This document shows, piece by piece, positions 1-10,074 of a DNA stretch of 33,107 nucleotides. The stretch is from Candidatus Planktophila sp. (lineage in GTDB: Bacteria > Actinomycetota > Actinomycetes > Nanopelagicales > Nanopelagicaceae). Both the position numbers and the translations under genes were made by a program. A model generated the notes under the pieces. The model saw only the letters and a program-made list of their open reading frames with translations, did no database searches and had not been told where the DNA came from. Position 1 is the first letter of the stretch, and every line of letters begins with the position of its first letter. Location: assembly GCA_009691135.1 (NCBI GenBank), contig SHVF01000010.1, positions 1 through 33,107 of the forward strand. The letters are read 5' to 3'.

Positions 1-78
1 AAGCTGCACGTTGCTGCGTGAGTGACATGGGCACAACCTTAGCGATTAACTCAGATATTGCTGGGCCATCGGACGCTT

Positions 79-84
79 TATGCT
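79..84 (+). promoter_or_regulatory. Candidate -10 element (TATGCT), leaderless-type, for histidine phosphatase gene
   Basis: TANNNT ends 7 nt before ATG 92; no SD visible. Confidence 0.4.
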
Positions 85-91
85 TAGCGCT

Positions 92-715
92 ATGAGTTCA
101 ACAGTCCACGTCGCACGTCATGGTGAAGTAGAAAATCCGCAGAAAATTCTCTATGGCCGCCAACCCGGCTGGCGCTTATCAACGCGTGGCCAACAAATGG
201 CTGAAGTATTAGGTGAGTGGTCTAAGAGCATTGATTTAGGTGCGCTGCACGTTTCGCCTTTGCAACGTGCGCAAGAGACTGCGGCGCCAATTGCAAGGGC
301 TCACGGAATTGAAATAACAACTGATGAACGTTTAATCGAGGCCGAAAATATTTTCGAAGGCAAGAGTTTTGAAGTAGGAAGCGGAATCCTAAAACATCCC
401 ACCGCATGGCGCCATTTATATAATCCTTGGAAACCATCTTGGGGCGAACCTTACAATGAGCAGATAAATCGTATGTTCGCGGCGATCTTTGCCGCACATA
501 AAGCGGCAAACGGTAAAGATGCAATCGTTGTTTCGCACCAACTTCCAATTTGGATTACTCGAAGTGCAATCGAAGGTCGTTCTATGTTGCACGATCCCCG
601 CAAACGCGAATGCACACTTGCCTCTGTTACCAGCATTCATTTTGATGATGAGGGCATAATCTCAGGGCTTTCTTATTCTGAACCTGCTGCACATTTACTA
701 CCACCAAAGAAGTAA
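92..715 (+). CDS. Histidine phosphatase (phosphoglycerate mutase-like) family protein
   Basis: N-terminal 'VARHGE' RHG motif, later 'VVSHQLPI' second-His motif; located just before tlpA/ccdA/resB as in other actinobacteria. ORF track starts at 80; ATG at 92 (MSSTVHVARHGE) preferred because a -10-like TATGCT lies at 79-84. Confidence 0.85.
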   Translation: MSSTVHVARHGEVENPQKILYGRQPGWRLSTRGQQMAEVLGEWSKSIDLGALHVSPLQRAQETAAPIARAHGIEITTDERLIEAENIFEGKSFEVGSGILKHPTAWRHLYNPWKPSWGEPYNEQINRMFAAIFAAHKAANGKDAIVVSHQLPIWITRSAIEGRSMLHDPRKRECTLASVTSIHFDDEGIISGLSYSEPAAHLLPPKK

Positions 716-722
716 TGGATAT

Positions 723-1268
723 ATGCGCAAACAAATAGAATTAACTGTGGTTGCGCTATTTTTTGTATCGTTATTAACCGGATGTGGTGGTGGCAATTCA
801 ACAGCCGAAGAGAGTTTTATCGAAGGCAGCGGTGCGGTAACTGTTATCGAAATCTCAAGTCGTAGCGCCGCCCCTGAACTCTCTGGAATGACGCTAAGTG
901 GCAAGGAATTTATATTTAACCTCGGACAAGTTGCAGTCGTAAATGTTTGGGCCTCTTGGTGCTCACCTTGCCGCGCCGAAATTCCAACGCTAATTGAACT
1001 CTCTAAGCAATATCCCGAAGTTCAATTTATGGGAATTTTGACTCGAGATAATCCCGCCACTGCTGAGGCATTTGCACGCCGTTTAGCCATGCCATATCCA
1101 ACCTTTATTGATGATTCGCTATTGATTGGCTTTAAAGGAACCCTTCCAGCAAATGCCATTCCTTCGACAGTGTTGTTAGATAAAAATGGAAATGTTGCTG
1201 CTCGTATTTCAGGTGAAGTGACTCTGACATCTTTAAGTAAGTTACTTAGAAAGCTCGAAGCAGAATGA
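723..1268 (+). CDS. TlpA/ResA-like thiol-disulfide oxidoreductase, lipoprotein
   Basis: Lipobox-like LLTGC signal peptide; 'VNVWASWCSPCRAEIP' thioredoxin active site; adjacent to ccdA. Confidence 0.9.
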   Translation: MRKQIELTVVALFFVSLLTGCGGGNSTAEESFIEGSGAVTVIEISSRSAAPELSGMTLSGKEFIFNLGQVAVVNVWASWCSPCRAEIPTLIELSKQYPEVQFMGILTRDNPATAEAFARRLAMPYPTFIDDSLLIGFKGTLPANAIPSTVLLDKNGNVAARISGEVTLTSLSKLLRKLEAE

Positions 1269-1990
1269 TTGACTTCTTTGTAGAACAGTTACTCGGTGGG
1301 TTCTTACTCGTAGCTTTTCTGATTGCAGTGCTTGCCGGTCTGATCTCATTTATATCACCTTGCGTACTTCCTTTAGTACCTGGTTACCTTTCTTTTGCCG
1401 CTGGATATTCCAAATCTAAAGGCCGAGTTTTTCTTGGCTCCATACTCTTTGTACTTGGATTTAGCGTTCTATTCATCTCCTATGGCGCACTATTTGGCGG
1501 TATTGGTTCTCTTATTTCAACTAACGAAGAGATGATCACACGCGCTCTGGGTGTGATAACAATTTTGCTTGGCCTTATCTTTATGGGGCGCTTACCGTTG
1601 ATGCGAACTTTTTCACCAAAGATTTCTACTAACGGTGGACTAATCGGTGCACCTTTGCTCGGCTTCTTATTTGGAATTGGTTGGACGCCTTGCATCGGAC
1701 CCTCACTTGCAACTGTGCAGACTTTGGCATTTCAAGAATCAAGTGCGGCGCGTGGTGCCATTCTCTCCTTTGGCTATTGCATCGGACTTGGCACACCATT
1801 TATTGCATCAGGACTTTACTTAGATAAATCGGCTCGACTACGGCGGTTCTTAACTAAGCGTGGAGATTTGATTTCCAAAATCGGCGGAGTGCTATTAATC
1901 CTGATTGGTATTGCACAGCTGCTTGGTTTTTGGACTGATTTATTGATTTCACTTCGTTCAATGATTACAGAATTCGCACCGGTGATTTGA
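1265..1990 (+). CDS. ccdA: Cytochrome c biogenesis protein CcdA
   Basis: Polytopic membrane protein with 'SFISPCVLPLVPGYLSF' and 'GWTPCIGPSLA' Cys motifs; overlaps tlpA by 4 bp. Confidence 0.93.
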   Translation: MIDFFVEQLLGGFLLVAFLIAVLAGLISFISPCVLPLVPGYLSFAAGYSKSKGRVFLGSILFVLGFSVLFISYGALFGGIGSLISTNEEMITRALGVITILLGLIFMGRLPLMRTFSPKISTNGGLIGAPLLGFLFGIGWTPCIGPSLATVQTLAFQESSAARGAILSFGYCIGLGTPFIASGLYLDKSARLRRFLTKRGDLISKIGGVLLILIGIAQLLGFWTDLLISLRSMITEFAPVI

Positions 1991-3465
1991 TGAGTCAAGA
2001 AGTAGATATTCCCGAATTGGGCACTGCTGGGTTATTGCGCTTCTTCTGGCGCCAGTTAACCAGTATGCGCACAGCGCTCATTCTTCTGATGTTGATGGGC
2101 CTTGCGGCTATCCCAGGTTCTTTGATCCCACAGCGCTCTCAAAACCCAATAGCTGTGCGGCAATATTATTTAGATAGCCCCGAATTAGCGCGCTGGATAG
2201 AAAGATTTTCAGGGTTTACGGTCTATTCATCACCTTGGTTTAGCGCTATTTATATCTTGCTATTTATTTCGCTTATCGGTTGTGTTTTGCCACGCACCTT
2301 GGAACATTTCAAAGCGATGCGTGCGAAGCCACCAGCTACTCCGCGCAACTTATCCCGAATGGAACACTTCCAAGAATTTTCAGAAAATGGTTCTGAATTA
2401 GACCTAGCGACAAAATGGTTTGAGAAAAATCGCTTTAGGGTTCGCGTTGAAGGTCAGAGCATTTCTGCCGAAAAGGGATATTTGCGTGAGACTGGCAATC
2501 TGCTATTTCATTTATCGCTGATACTTATCCTGCTCGGCATAAGTATCGGTTCATTATTTGGTGTTCGTGGTGAAGCGATCATAAATAAAGGTGAGCGATT
2601 TATTAGTGTTCCAACCTCTTATGACACTCTCTCCTTTGGCAAACTGAGCAATGAAGAATCGTTGCAGCCATTTATTATTGAAGTAATTGATTTTGTTGCT
2701 AAATATGATGTCCTGACCAATGCGCCGCAGGATTACACAGCAACAGTTCGAGTGACAAATTCTGGAGAAAAAACTTCGACGATCAAAACGCTAAAAGTAA
2801 ATAGCCCGCTGACATTTGGAAATACACGAGTTTATTTGCAAGCTAATGGGTATTCACCGATCGTTACAGTTCGTGATTCCACAGGTATGGTTGCGCTGCA
2901 AGGGCCGGTTCCATTTTTGCCACAGGATGGAAATTTGCGTTCAATCGGCGCCATTAAAGTTCCCGATGCGAATCCTCAAGTTGGATTTGTTGCCAGCTTC
3001 TTGCCGACTTACGCGCGAGATGGAGAAAATGGCGGTATTTCTGTTTTTCCTGAAGCCCTTGATCCAAAGTTGCTCTTCTCGATTTGGAAAGGTGATCTAG
3101 GTTTAGATTCTGGTATTCCACAATCCGTTTACCGAATTGATACATCCAAGATGCAGCGGATAGCACTTGATTCGCTAAAACCTGGTGAAACATTTTCATA
3201 CCCAGAAGGCTCAATCACCTTTGAGGCCTTTACTCCCTGGATAAATCTGCAGATTGTTGATGATCCTGGAAAGTCATATGCGCTCTATGGCGCAATTGCG
3301 GCAATTCTGGGGTTGCTTGCATCACTTTTTGGTCGCCGCCGTCGAATTTGGATACGGATCACAACAACTGGAGTTGTAGAAGTTGCTGGCCTGGCTAAGA
3401 ATGGGGCACCTGGCTTACCTGCCGAAATAGAAAAATTAGTAGCCCAATTAAGGAAAGAGAGATAG
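1990..3465 (+). CDS. resB: Cytochrome c biogenesis protein ResB (CcsB-type)
   Basis: TM segments plus large extracytoplasmic domain, 'PGSLIPQRSQNP' and 'GNLLFHLSLILILLGISIGSLFGVRGEAI' ResB signatures. ORF track starts at TTG 1987; ATG at 1990 (TGATG overlap with ccdA stop) preferred. Confidence 0.92.
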   Translation: MSQEVDIPELGTAGLLRFFWRQLTSMRTALILLMLMGLAAIPGSLIPQRSQNPIAVRQYYLDSPELARWIERFSGFTVYSSPWFSAIYILLFISLIGCVLPRTLEHFKAMRAKPPATPRNLSRMEHFQEFSENGSELDLATKWFEKNRFRVRVEGQSISAEKGYLRETGNLLFHLSLILILLGISIGSLFGVRGEAIINKGERFISVPTSYDTLSFGKLSNEESLQPFIIEVIDFVAKYDVLTNAPQDYTATVRVTNSGEKTSTIKTLKVNSPLTFGNTRVYLQANGYSPIVTVRDSTGMVALQGPVPFLPQDGNLRSIGAIKVPDANPQVGFVASFLPTYARDGENGGISVFPEALDPKLLFSIWKGDLGLDSGIPQSVYRIDTSKMQRIALDSLKPGETFSYPEGSITFEAFTPWINLQIVDDPGKSYALYGAIAAILGLLASLFGRRRRIWIRITTTGVVEVAGLAKNGAPGLPAEIEKLVAQLRKER

Positions 3466-4380
3466 ATGCAAACTACTTGGGCCTACCTTTCAAATAATTT
3501 GATCTATGCGGCGATGGGCGTTTTCGCACTTTCCTTTTTGGCACATGCTTTTGAAACCGCTTGGGCAGTTAGAACTCCAGAGCAAAGCGAAGGTACAGAG
3601 GGCTCTCTAAAAACTAAGACTTTGGATTACACGCGTACCGAGCGCGCTGCACGAATTGCAACAGCAATGATGGTTTTAGGATTTCTCTTATTATTAGGCG
3701 GCGCTATTGCGCGTGGAATTTCTGCCAAGCATGTTCCTTGGGGAAACATGTATGAATTCTCATTAACTGGAGCGCTTGCTTTTACCGGCGCATATTTAGC
3801 CGCACTTCGAAAATATGATCTGCGTTGGCTTGGACTATTTGTATCAATTTCAGTTCTGCTAACTCTTGGTACTGCCATAACACTTCTTTATCGTGACAGC
3901 GCCCCTTTGGTACCGGCTTTGAAATCAACCTGGCTAGTAATTCATGTGGTTGCTGCAATTATTTCGGGTGGAGTTTTCTTGCTTTCAAATGTGATTGCAG
4001 GCGCATACCTATATCTAGAATCTATGGAATCACGCGGTGAACGAAAAGCTTGGGCAAAGCGTTTGCCAGATTTAGAAACGCTAGATCAACTCTCTTATCG
4101 TTTAGTTGCATTTGTATTTCCACTTTGGACATTTGCAGTAATCGCTGGCGCAATTTGGGCCGAAAGTGCGTGGGGCAGATATTGGGGATGGGATCCCAAA
4201 GAGACTTGGGCATTTATTACTTGGGTGGCTTATGCCGCTTACTTACATGCTCGGGTAACTATCGGATGGCGTGGCAAGCGCGCTGCCTGGCTCTGCTTAT
4301 TTGCCGGCTCAACATTCCTATTTAATTATGTTTATGTAAATGTCTGGGGAACTGGGAAGCACACTTACAGCGGCCTTTAA
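3466..4380 (+). CDS. ccsB: c-type cytochrome biogenesis protein CcsB (CcsA/CcmC family)
   Basis: WWD-type motif 'WAESAWGRYWGWDPKETWAFITWVAYAAYLHAR'; immediately after resB. Confidence 0.93.
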   Translation: MQTTWAYLSNNLIYAAMGVFALSFLAHAFETAWAVRTPEQSEGTEGSLKTKTLDYTRTERAARIATAMMVLGFLLLLGGAIARGISAKHVPWGNMYEFSLTGALAFTGAYLAALRKYDLRWLGLFVSISVLLTLGTAITLLYRDSAPLVPALKSTWLVIHVVAAIISGGVFLLSNVIAGAYLYLESMESRGERKAWAKRLPDLETLDQLSYRLVAFVFPLWTFAVIAGAIWAESAWGRYWGWDPKETWAFITWVAYAAYLHARVTIGWRGKRAAWLCLFAGSTFLFNYVYVNVWGTGKHTYSGL

Positions 4381-4392
4381 TCTTTTAGTAAA

Positions 4393-4653
4393 TTAAAGCT
4401 TGCGCAGAAAATCCGGGTCATCATCTGGCGGCAATATGCGACGCTTCGGTGGACGCGGACCCCTTTCACCACGTACGCGACCAATCACCACGTAAGCAAT
4501 GGCCCCAAATGGTGAAAGAAGAAGTATTAGCAGTAACCAACCCCACTTAGGCAATTTATTTATCAATGAATCATCTCGTCGCGCGCAATCGATGAATGCG
4601 TACAAAGTTAAAACCAGTGAGGTTATTAAGATTATTGCTTGCAACTTAATCAT
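4393..4653 (-). CDS. Small membrane protein with PLDc_N (phospholipase D nuclease N-terminal) domain
   Basis: 86 aa, two TM helices; 'IDCARRDDSLINKLPKWGWLLLILLLSPFGAIAYVVIGR' is typical of PLDc_N proteins. Confidence 0.75.
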   Translation of the reverse strand: MIKLQAIILITSLVLTLYAFIDCARRDDSLINKLPKWGWLLLILLLSPFGAIAYVVIGRVRGERGPRPPKRRILPPDDDPDFLRKL

Positions 4654-4672
4654 GCTCCTATTCTAGCGAAAA

Positions 4673-5527
4673 TTAGATAACTAAGCCGAGCGCAAAAAGG
4701 AGAGCAAAGACCAGTTGCAACTTACCAGTCTTGGCCAAATACGGGATTAAGTCCGCACCGTGCACCCCACTTAATACATCCCGAGCCAAATTCCAGGTTA
4801 AGGGAGCAGCCAGAAGAGTTAGCAGAGCACCAGGTTCAAAAGTGAAGAGCGCAAAGAGATGTGCTGAAAGAAGTAGAGCAACGTAAAGGCGACGCGCACC
4901 TTTATCACCCAAGCGGACGGCTAAGGTTTTTTTGCCGACAATCTCATCTTGAGCGCGATCGCGCAGATTATTTATAGCCAAGATAGCACACGCTAAAGCA
5001 CCCATCGGGATTGAAATAATTAGAATCCGCAGATTTAACTCTTCGGTTTGTACATAGTAAGTACCCACCGTTGCGACAACGCCGAAGAATAAAAATACAG
5101 ATATTTCACCCAGTCCTTTATAACCATATGGATTTGATCCACCGGTGTAACCCCAAGCTGCGTTGATGGCCAAAGCACCGACTAAAATGATCCACCAAGA
5201 AGTAGCGGCGGCGAGAGTTAATCCAATTAGTGCTGCAAATAAAAATGAAATTATGGCAGCGGTGCGTACAGATTTAGGTGTAGCTAAACCCGAGGCGGTA
5301 AGTCGAACTGGGCCAATACGCAAATCATCTGTGCCAAGAATTCCATCTGAATAATCGTTGGCATAGTTAACGCCTATTTGTAGGGCCAGACTCACTAAAA
5401 GGGCAGAGAGCGCGCGAAGTGGAGCCCAATTACTTCCGGCATAAGCGGTGGCAACTAAAACAGGTGCGATAGCAGCAGGCAAAGTGCGTGGCCGAGCGCC
5501 AGCAATCCATTTACTTACAGAAGTCAT
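4673..5527 (-). CDS. menA: 1,4-dihydroxy-2-naphthoate polyprenyltransferase MenA
   Basis: UbiA-family motif 'NYANDYSDGILGTDD' and second 'NNLRDRAQDEIVGKKTLAVRLG'; adjacent to menE. Confidence 0.94.
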   Translation of the reverse strand: MTSVSKWIAGARPRTLPAAIAPVLVATAYAGSNWAPLRALSALLVSLALQIGVNYANDYSDGILGTDDLRIGPVRLTASGLATPKSVRTAAIISFLFAALIGLTLAAATSWWIILVGALAINAAWGYTGGSNPYGYKGLGEISVFLFFGVVATVGTYYVQTEELNLRILIISIPMGALACAILAINNLRDRAQDEIVGKKTLAVRLGDKGARRLYVALLLSAHLFALFTFEPGALLTLLAAPLTWNLARDVLSGVHGADLIPYLAKTGKLQLVFALLFALGLVI

Positions 5528-6618
5528 CTGGTATCTCCGAGCGCTATTTCCACCAGTTTTTGGCGATCAATTTTATCTAAGGATGTGCGCGGCAATTTAT
5601 CTACAATAATAAATCGCTTTACCTTTGCCGCCTTCGAAATTTGCGAAGAAAGAGATTCATTAATTGCTAATTGGTCAGGTTGGACTGATCCCGCAATGGC
5701 TAAATGAAGGGATTGTCCCCATTGCGAGTCATTAACCGCAAAAGCGGCGCATTCAACCCCAGTAAAAACATCGCGGATAACTTTTTCAACTGCAGAAAGT
5801 GAAATGTTTTCTCCGCCAGTGATAATCACGTCATCGCTTCGGCCCGTGACGATTAATTTACCGTCATGAAATTCACCTGTATCGGAGGTTTGGAAATAAC
5901 CATCTTCAACTAAATGATCCCAACCTTGCGGATCATTTAAATATGTTGTTGCTAGCGAGCCAGTGGAAATTCGAATTAGATCAGAATCAGAGATCAAAAT
6001 CTTGGTGCCAGGCAAAGGATTACCGTCGTACACACAGCCGCCGCAAGTTTCGGTCATTCCGTAACTTTCAATCACTTTAATGCCTGCAATATTGGCTTGT
6101 TCGCGCAGTTGTGTATCAACTGCCGCACCCCCAACTAAAACAGATTTTGCAGATTTGAGATGTTCTAGCAATTCGTTATCGCCATTTAAAGCGCGAAACA
6201 ATTGAGTAGGAACCACGGCCGTGAAATCTGCGTGAGGATATTTACCTTCATGTTTGCGCAGGTCCAACGGAGTTGTCCCGAGTTCAAGGCTACGTACCAA
6301 AACATTTACGCCTGCGATATGAGTTAGCGGTAGCAAGAGAGACCAGATTTGTCCTGGTGCTGCGCCTAAGTAATTATTTGTTGCTTTGGCACTTGTCAGA
6401 ATCGCTTCCGTTGAGAGTCCAACTTCTTTCGCACTTGAAGTTGTGCCACTTGTTGAAACGACCAAAGCGATTGCTGAAGCTATGCGGCTAGAGGAAATTG
6501 AGGAAAGGGCCATTGCTGGGCCTTCGCCAACCAGCGCTTTGGCAAGGCGCGTCATTATCTCGGCGAGGGTCCACGTGGGATCGATCGCACGAATCTCTCG
6601 TTGTGACGTCTGCTCCAT
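5524..6618 (-). CDS. menE: o-succinylbenzoate--CoA ligase MenE
   Basis: ANL superfamily '[13 protein letters not shown]' P-loop, '[11 protein letters not shown]', '[16 protein letters not shown]'; position in men cluster. Confidence 0.92.
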   Translation of the reverse strand: MEQTSQREIRAIDPTWTLAEIMTRLAKALVGEGPAMALSSISSSRIASAIALVVSTSGTTSSAKEVGLSTEAILTSAKATNNYLGAAPGQIWSLLLPLTHIAGVNVLVRSLELGTTPLDLRKHEGKYPHADFTAVVPTQLFRALNGDNELLEHLKSAKSVLVGGAAVDTQLREQANIAGIKVIESYGMTETCGGCVYDGNPLPGTKILISDSDLIRISTGSLATTYLNDPQGWDHLVEDGYFQTSDTGEFHDGKLIVTGRSDDVIITGGENISLSAVEKVIRDVFTGVECAAFAVNDSQWGQSLHLAIAGSVQPDQLAINESLSSQISKAAKVKRFIIVDKLPRTSLDKIDRQKLVEIALGDTR

Positions 6619-6626
6619 TGCACGCG

Positions 6627-6633
6627 TAGGCTA
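6627..6633. promoter_or_regulatory. Candidate shared/bidirectional -10 (TAGGCTA) for menE (-) and menB (+)
   Basis: TAGGCT on + and TAGCCT on - in a 42-bp divergent spacer; -35-like GTGACG 17 bp upstream on + (6604-6609). Confidence 0.4.
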
Positions 6634-6660
6634 TCGCTCGAAGTCGAAGATGGAGGAATC

Positions 6661-7539
6661 GTGAGCAAGCCGATCAAGCGTGAATTTGGTAACCGTGACA
6701 TCCCTGCGTGGGCAAAAGGTGCAGGTGGCGACAAATTCGTAGATATCACTTATCAAGTTGCAGAGGGTATGGCAAAAATTTCGATTAACCGCCCCGAAGT
6801 TCGTAACGCATTCCGTCCGCAAACAATCATTGAATTGCAAGAAGCGTTTTCACTAGCCCGCGATAACTCTGAAATTGGCGTAATTATTTTTACTGGAACT
6901 GGCGATGAAGCTTTTTGTTCTGGGGGAGATATCAGCGTTCGCGGTGATGATGGATATCTGGGCGATGATCTACTGGCGCAAAAAGGAATTGGTCGTTTAA
7001 ATGTTTTAGATCTACAAATTCAAATTCGTCGCACACCAAAGCCAGTTGTTGCGATGGTTGCCGGTTGGGCAATCGGTGGCGGACATGTTCTGCACGTCGT
7101 CTGTGATTTAACAATTGCTGCAGATAATGCCAAGTTTGGACAGACCGGTCCAATGGTTGGCTCCTTCGATGGTGGATACGGTTCTGGGCTACTCGCCGCA
7201 AGCGTTGGTCAGAAAAAGGCACGCGAGATCTGGTTTATGACTCGTCAATACGATGCGCAAGAAGCGCTGGCCATGGGACTTGTAAACACCGTTGTTCCAC
7301 TTAAGGATCTAGAAGCTGAAACAGTTTCTTGGTGCCGCGAGATGCTGCGCAATTCTCCACTTGCACTTCGCTTGCTGAAATCTTCCATGAACGCCGCCGA
7401 TGATGGCTTGGCCGGAATTCAACAACTGGCAGGCGATGCCACGTTGCTATTTTACTTAAGCGAAGAAGGTCAAGAAGGTCGCGATGCTTATAAAGAAAAG
7501 CGCGCACCTGACTTTGGAAAGTTTCCACGACGTCCTTAA
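6661..7539 (+). CDS. menB: 1,4-dihydroxy-2-naphthoyl-CoA synthase MenB
   Basis: Crotonase fold: '[17 protein letters not shown]', '[14 protein letters not shown]', '[17 protein letters not shown]'; GTG start with SD GGAGGA. Confidence 0.95.
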   Translation: MSKPIKREFGNRDIPAWAKGAGGDKFVDITYQVAEGMAKISINRPEVRNAFRPQTIIELQEAFSLARDNSEIGVIIFTGTGDEAFCSGGDISVRGDDGYLGDDLLAQKGIGRLNVLDLQIQIRRTPKPVVAMVAGWAIGGGHVLHVVCDLTIAADNAKFGQTGPMVGSFDGGYGSGLLAASVGQKKAREIWFMTRQYDAQEALAMGLVNTVVPLKDLEAETVSWCREMLRNSPLALRLLKSSMNAADDGLAGIQQLAGDATLLFYLSEEGQEGRDAYKEKRAPDFGKFPRRP

Positions 7540-7555
7540 GTTTGGGCCAATAAAT

Positions 7556-8503
7556 ATGTTGCAAGAACTCTTCTCCACCATGCGCGTTGTTGAGCTACCA
7601 ACTAAGACCAACTTTCGTGGAATCAACATGCGCGAAGTTGCGTTATTTAAAGGTGAATACGGCTGGGGAGAGTTCTCACCTTTTTTGGAATACGGACCTA
7701 AAGAATCAGCCCCTTGGCTCGCTTCGGCGATAGCAGCCGCGACTAAACAAGCGCCGCGCCTTTACCGCAAAAAGGTGCGGGTAAACGGCACAATCCCAGC
7801 TTTAAATGAAAAGATAGAGATAGAAAGAATTGTGCAATCTTTTCCTAGTGTGAAAACTTTCAAAGTCAAAGTTGGCGGTAATCTTCCCGAAGATATTGCT
7901 CGCTTGACACAGGTACGCGCTCTTGCACCAAAAGCAAAATTACGGATTGATGTAAATGGAAATTGGGACGTTGCAACTGCCATAACAAATCTGCGCGCAA
8001 TATTCGAAAATATTGGTCCGCTGGAATATGTCGAGCAACCTTGCGCAACGATCGCTGAATTAAGAGAGTTGAAAGAAAAATTAAAAATTGATATCCCGAT
8101 TGCGGGCGATGAGGTATTACGGAAAGCTGCGGACCCGTTCGCAGTTGATCTGCAAGGAGCCGTTGACATTTTGGTGCTAAAAGTTCAGCCGCTAGGTGGA
8201 ATTGAACGAGCCCAGAAATTAGCAGAGCACCACAAACTTCCGATAGTCGTCTCAAGCGCGCTAGAAAGTGCGGTCGGAGTTAATTATGGTCTGCAATTAG
8301 CCGCCTCATTTGTTGATTTAAACTTTGATTGTGGGTTAGGTACAGGTTCGTTACTAGCCGCCGATGTTGCTAACTTGCCTATCGTCGACGGTGAGATAGA
8401 GATTACGGAAGTTATGCCAGATTTTGAGAGATTTCTTGTTACACCCGAGCGGCATAAATGGTGGCAAGATCGGGTAATGAAAACCTGGGAGCAGATCTCA
8501 TGA
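7556..8503 (+). CDS. menC: o-succinylbenzoate synthase MenC
   Basis: Enolase superfamily: 'KVKVGG', 'LRIDVNGNW', 'VEQPC', 'GDEVLRK', 'VLKVQPLGG'. ORF track start 7484 overlaps menB; ATG 7556 (or 7580) preferred. Confidence 0.9.
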   Translation: MLQELFSTMRVVELPTKTNFRGINMREVALFKGEYGWGEFSPFLEYGPKESAPWLASAIAAATKQAPRLYRKKVRVNGTIPALNEKIEIERIVQSFPSVKTFKVKVGGNLPEDIARLTQVRALAPKAKLRIDVNGNWDVATAITNLRAIFENIGPLEYVEQPCATIAELRELKEKLKIDIPIAGDEVLRKAADPFAVDLQGAVDILVLKVQPLGGIERAQKLAEHHKLPIVVSSALESAVGVNYGLQLAASFVDLNFDCGLGTGSLLAADVANLPIVDGEIEITEVMPDFERFLVTPERHKWWQDRVMKTWEQIS

Positions 8504-10074
8504 GCCAATCAACTCGCTTGGCTCGCGTTATCGTGCGCCAAATAATCGAAGCCGGTATAACGGATGCGGTTATTTCACCTGGATCTCGCAACGCACCTTT
8601 ATCTCTTGCTCTCATTGCGGCGCAAGAACGCAAATTAATTAAATTACACATTCGTATTGATGAAAGAACCGCCGCCTTTTACGCCCTTGGATTATCAAAA
8701 GCGACTAACCGTCCAGTGCCAGTGATTTGTACTAGCGGAACTGCAGTTGCTAATTACCATCCAGCAGTTTTAGAAGCTTCACATTCGAATATTTCACTAT
8801 TTGTCATAACTGCTGATCGCCCTGCTGCATTGCGTCGCACAGGTGCAAATCAAACTACCGAGCAGGCGCGTATCTTTGGTAAAGCGGTGCGTTACTTTGC
8901 AGACGTTTCTGGTGCTGCTTATTCATTGGAACTTCCGCTTAACTCACTTCAATCTGGTCCAGTTCATATAAACATGCAATTTGAAGAACCACTCTTAGCA
9001 GATAGTGACACCACTTGGCTAGATGGTTTAACAGTTAGCCCACCACGAATATTCAATCGAAAGAAATCTGGGACACTTGCCAGCAAATCAACGCGCGGTC
9101 TCTTGGTAATTGGTCACGATCGCGGTGGGATCTCAGCGGAAGATGTTAAGAAATTTGCAGATCAATTGAGATGGCCAATTTTAAGTGAAGACCCGCTAAC
9201 TTTCGCTAACTCAAGTGCGCATGCCAGTCTCTTCTTAAATTCAACTGTTATCGCTAAAGACCTGGCTCCGGATACGGTGATAGTAATTGGCAGAACTACC
9301 CTTTCTCGTTCAGTAAATATGTTAATAAACTCTGCACGTGCCAAATTTGTGATTGATCCGCGTATTGCAACCGTAGATACCGATCGTTTAGCGGAAAAGA
9401 AATTTACCGAGCTTCCAGAGCTCTACACCGCACCCGCAGATCCAGAATGGTTAGCTAAGTGGGCAAAGTATTCGCAGCGCACCGCAAAAGTTGTAAATGA
9501 AATATCAACTTGGTCTGAGCCACTTATTGCACGCGAGATTTCACAACACTTGCCAGATCAGAGCACTTTATTTATCGCCTCATCTCGTCCCATTCGCGAT
9601 ATCGAAGCATTCGGTGCACCAAGAAGTGGGATTAAAACCTTTGCTAATCGTGGCCTTGCCGGCATTGATGGAAACATTTCAACAGCGTTAGGCATTGCCA
9701 CTGTTCATAAATCAACCTTTGCAGTATTGGGCGATTTGGCTTTCTTGCACGATCTAACTGGCTTAATTCACCGCGAAGATATCAATTTACGAATCTTTGT
9801 AGTAAATAACGATGGCGGCGGAATTTTCTCAACCTTGCCACAGCGTGGAGTTGCTGGCTTCGAACAAGTATTTGGCACCCCACACGGGTTGGATCCAGCG
9901 GCAATTGCTGCAGCTATGGGAGTTGATGCCAAGACAATTTCTAGCGTCGATCAACTGCGCCAAGAATTGGCCAAGCCAGTTGCAGGAATTAGTGTTGTTG
10001 TTTGCAAGGTGCCTGATCGTGAGGCTAATGCCGATTTAATCAAGAACCTATACGAAAAAATGGCTTCGCTTTAA
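8500..10074 (+). CDS. menD: SEPHCHC synthase MenD (ThDP-dependent)
   Basis: 'AGITDAVISPGSRNAPLSLAL', 'RIDERTAAFYALGLSKAT', 'GDLAFLHDLTGL', 'VNNDGGGIF'. ATG 8500 overlaps the menC stop (ATGA) and is preferred over 8458. Confidence 0.95.
   Translation: MSQSTRLARVIVRQIIEAGITDAVISPGSRNAPLSLALIAAQERKLIKLHIRIDERTAAFYALGLSKATNRPVPVICTSGTAVANYHPAVLEASHSNISLFVITADRPAALRRTGANQTTEQARIFGKAVRYFADVSGAAYSLELPLNSLQSGPVHINMQFEEPLLADSDTTWLDGLTVSPPRIFNRKKSGTLASKSTRGLLVIGHDRGGISAEDVKKFADQLRWPILSEDPLTFANSSAHASLFLNSTVIAKDLAPDTVIVIGRTTLSRSVNMLINSARAKFVIDPRIATVDTDRLAEKKFTELPELYTAPADPEWLAKWAKYSQRTAKVVNEISTWSEPLIAREISQHLPDQSTLFIASSRPIRDIEAFGAPRSGIKTFANRGLAGIDGNISTALGIATVHKSTFAVLGDLAFLHDLTGLIHREDINLRIFVVNNDGGGIFSTLPQRGVAGFEQVFGTPHGLDPAAIAAAMGVDAKTISSVDQLRQELAKPVAGISVVVCKVPDREANADLIKNLYEKMASL

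Noticed and set aside
1-95. Open plus-strand frame entering from the left edge and ending in TGA at 93-95 (…SDMGTTLAINSDIAGPSDALCLAL)
   Set aside because: Too short to identify; another frame stops at 19-21 and a promoter-like TATGCT lies at 79-84, so the upstream gene cannot be assigned.
4375-4398. CTTTAAT/ATTAAAG inverted repeat at the ccsB / PLDc_N convergent ends
   Set aside because: Only 7 bp, AT-rich and containing both stop codons; too weak to call a terminator.
7762-8255. Minus-strand ORFs of 135 and 129 aa inside menC
   Set aside because: Antisense shadows of a clear enolase-family gene with low-complexity, non-family-like sequence.
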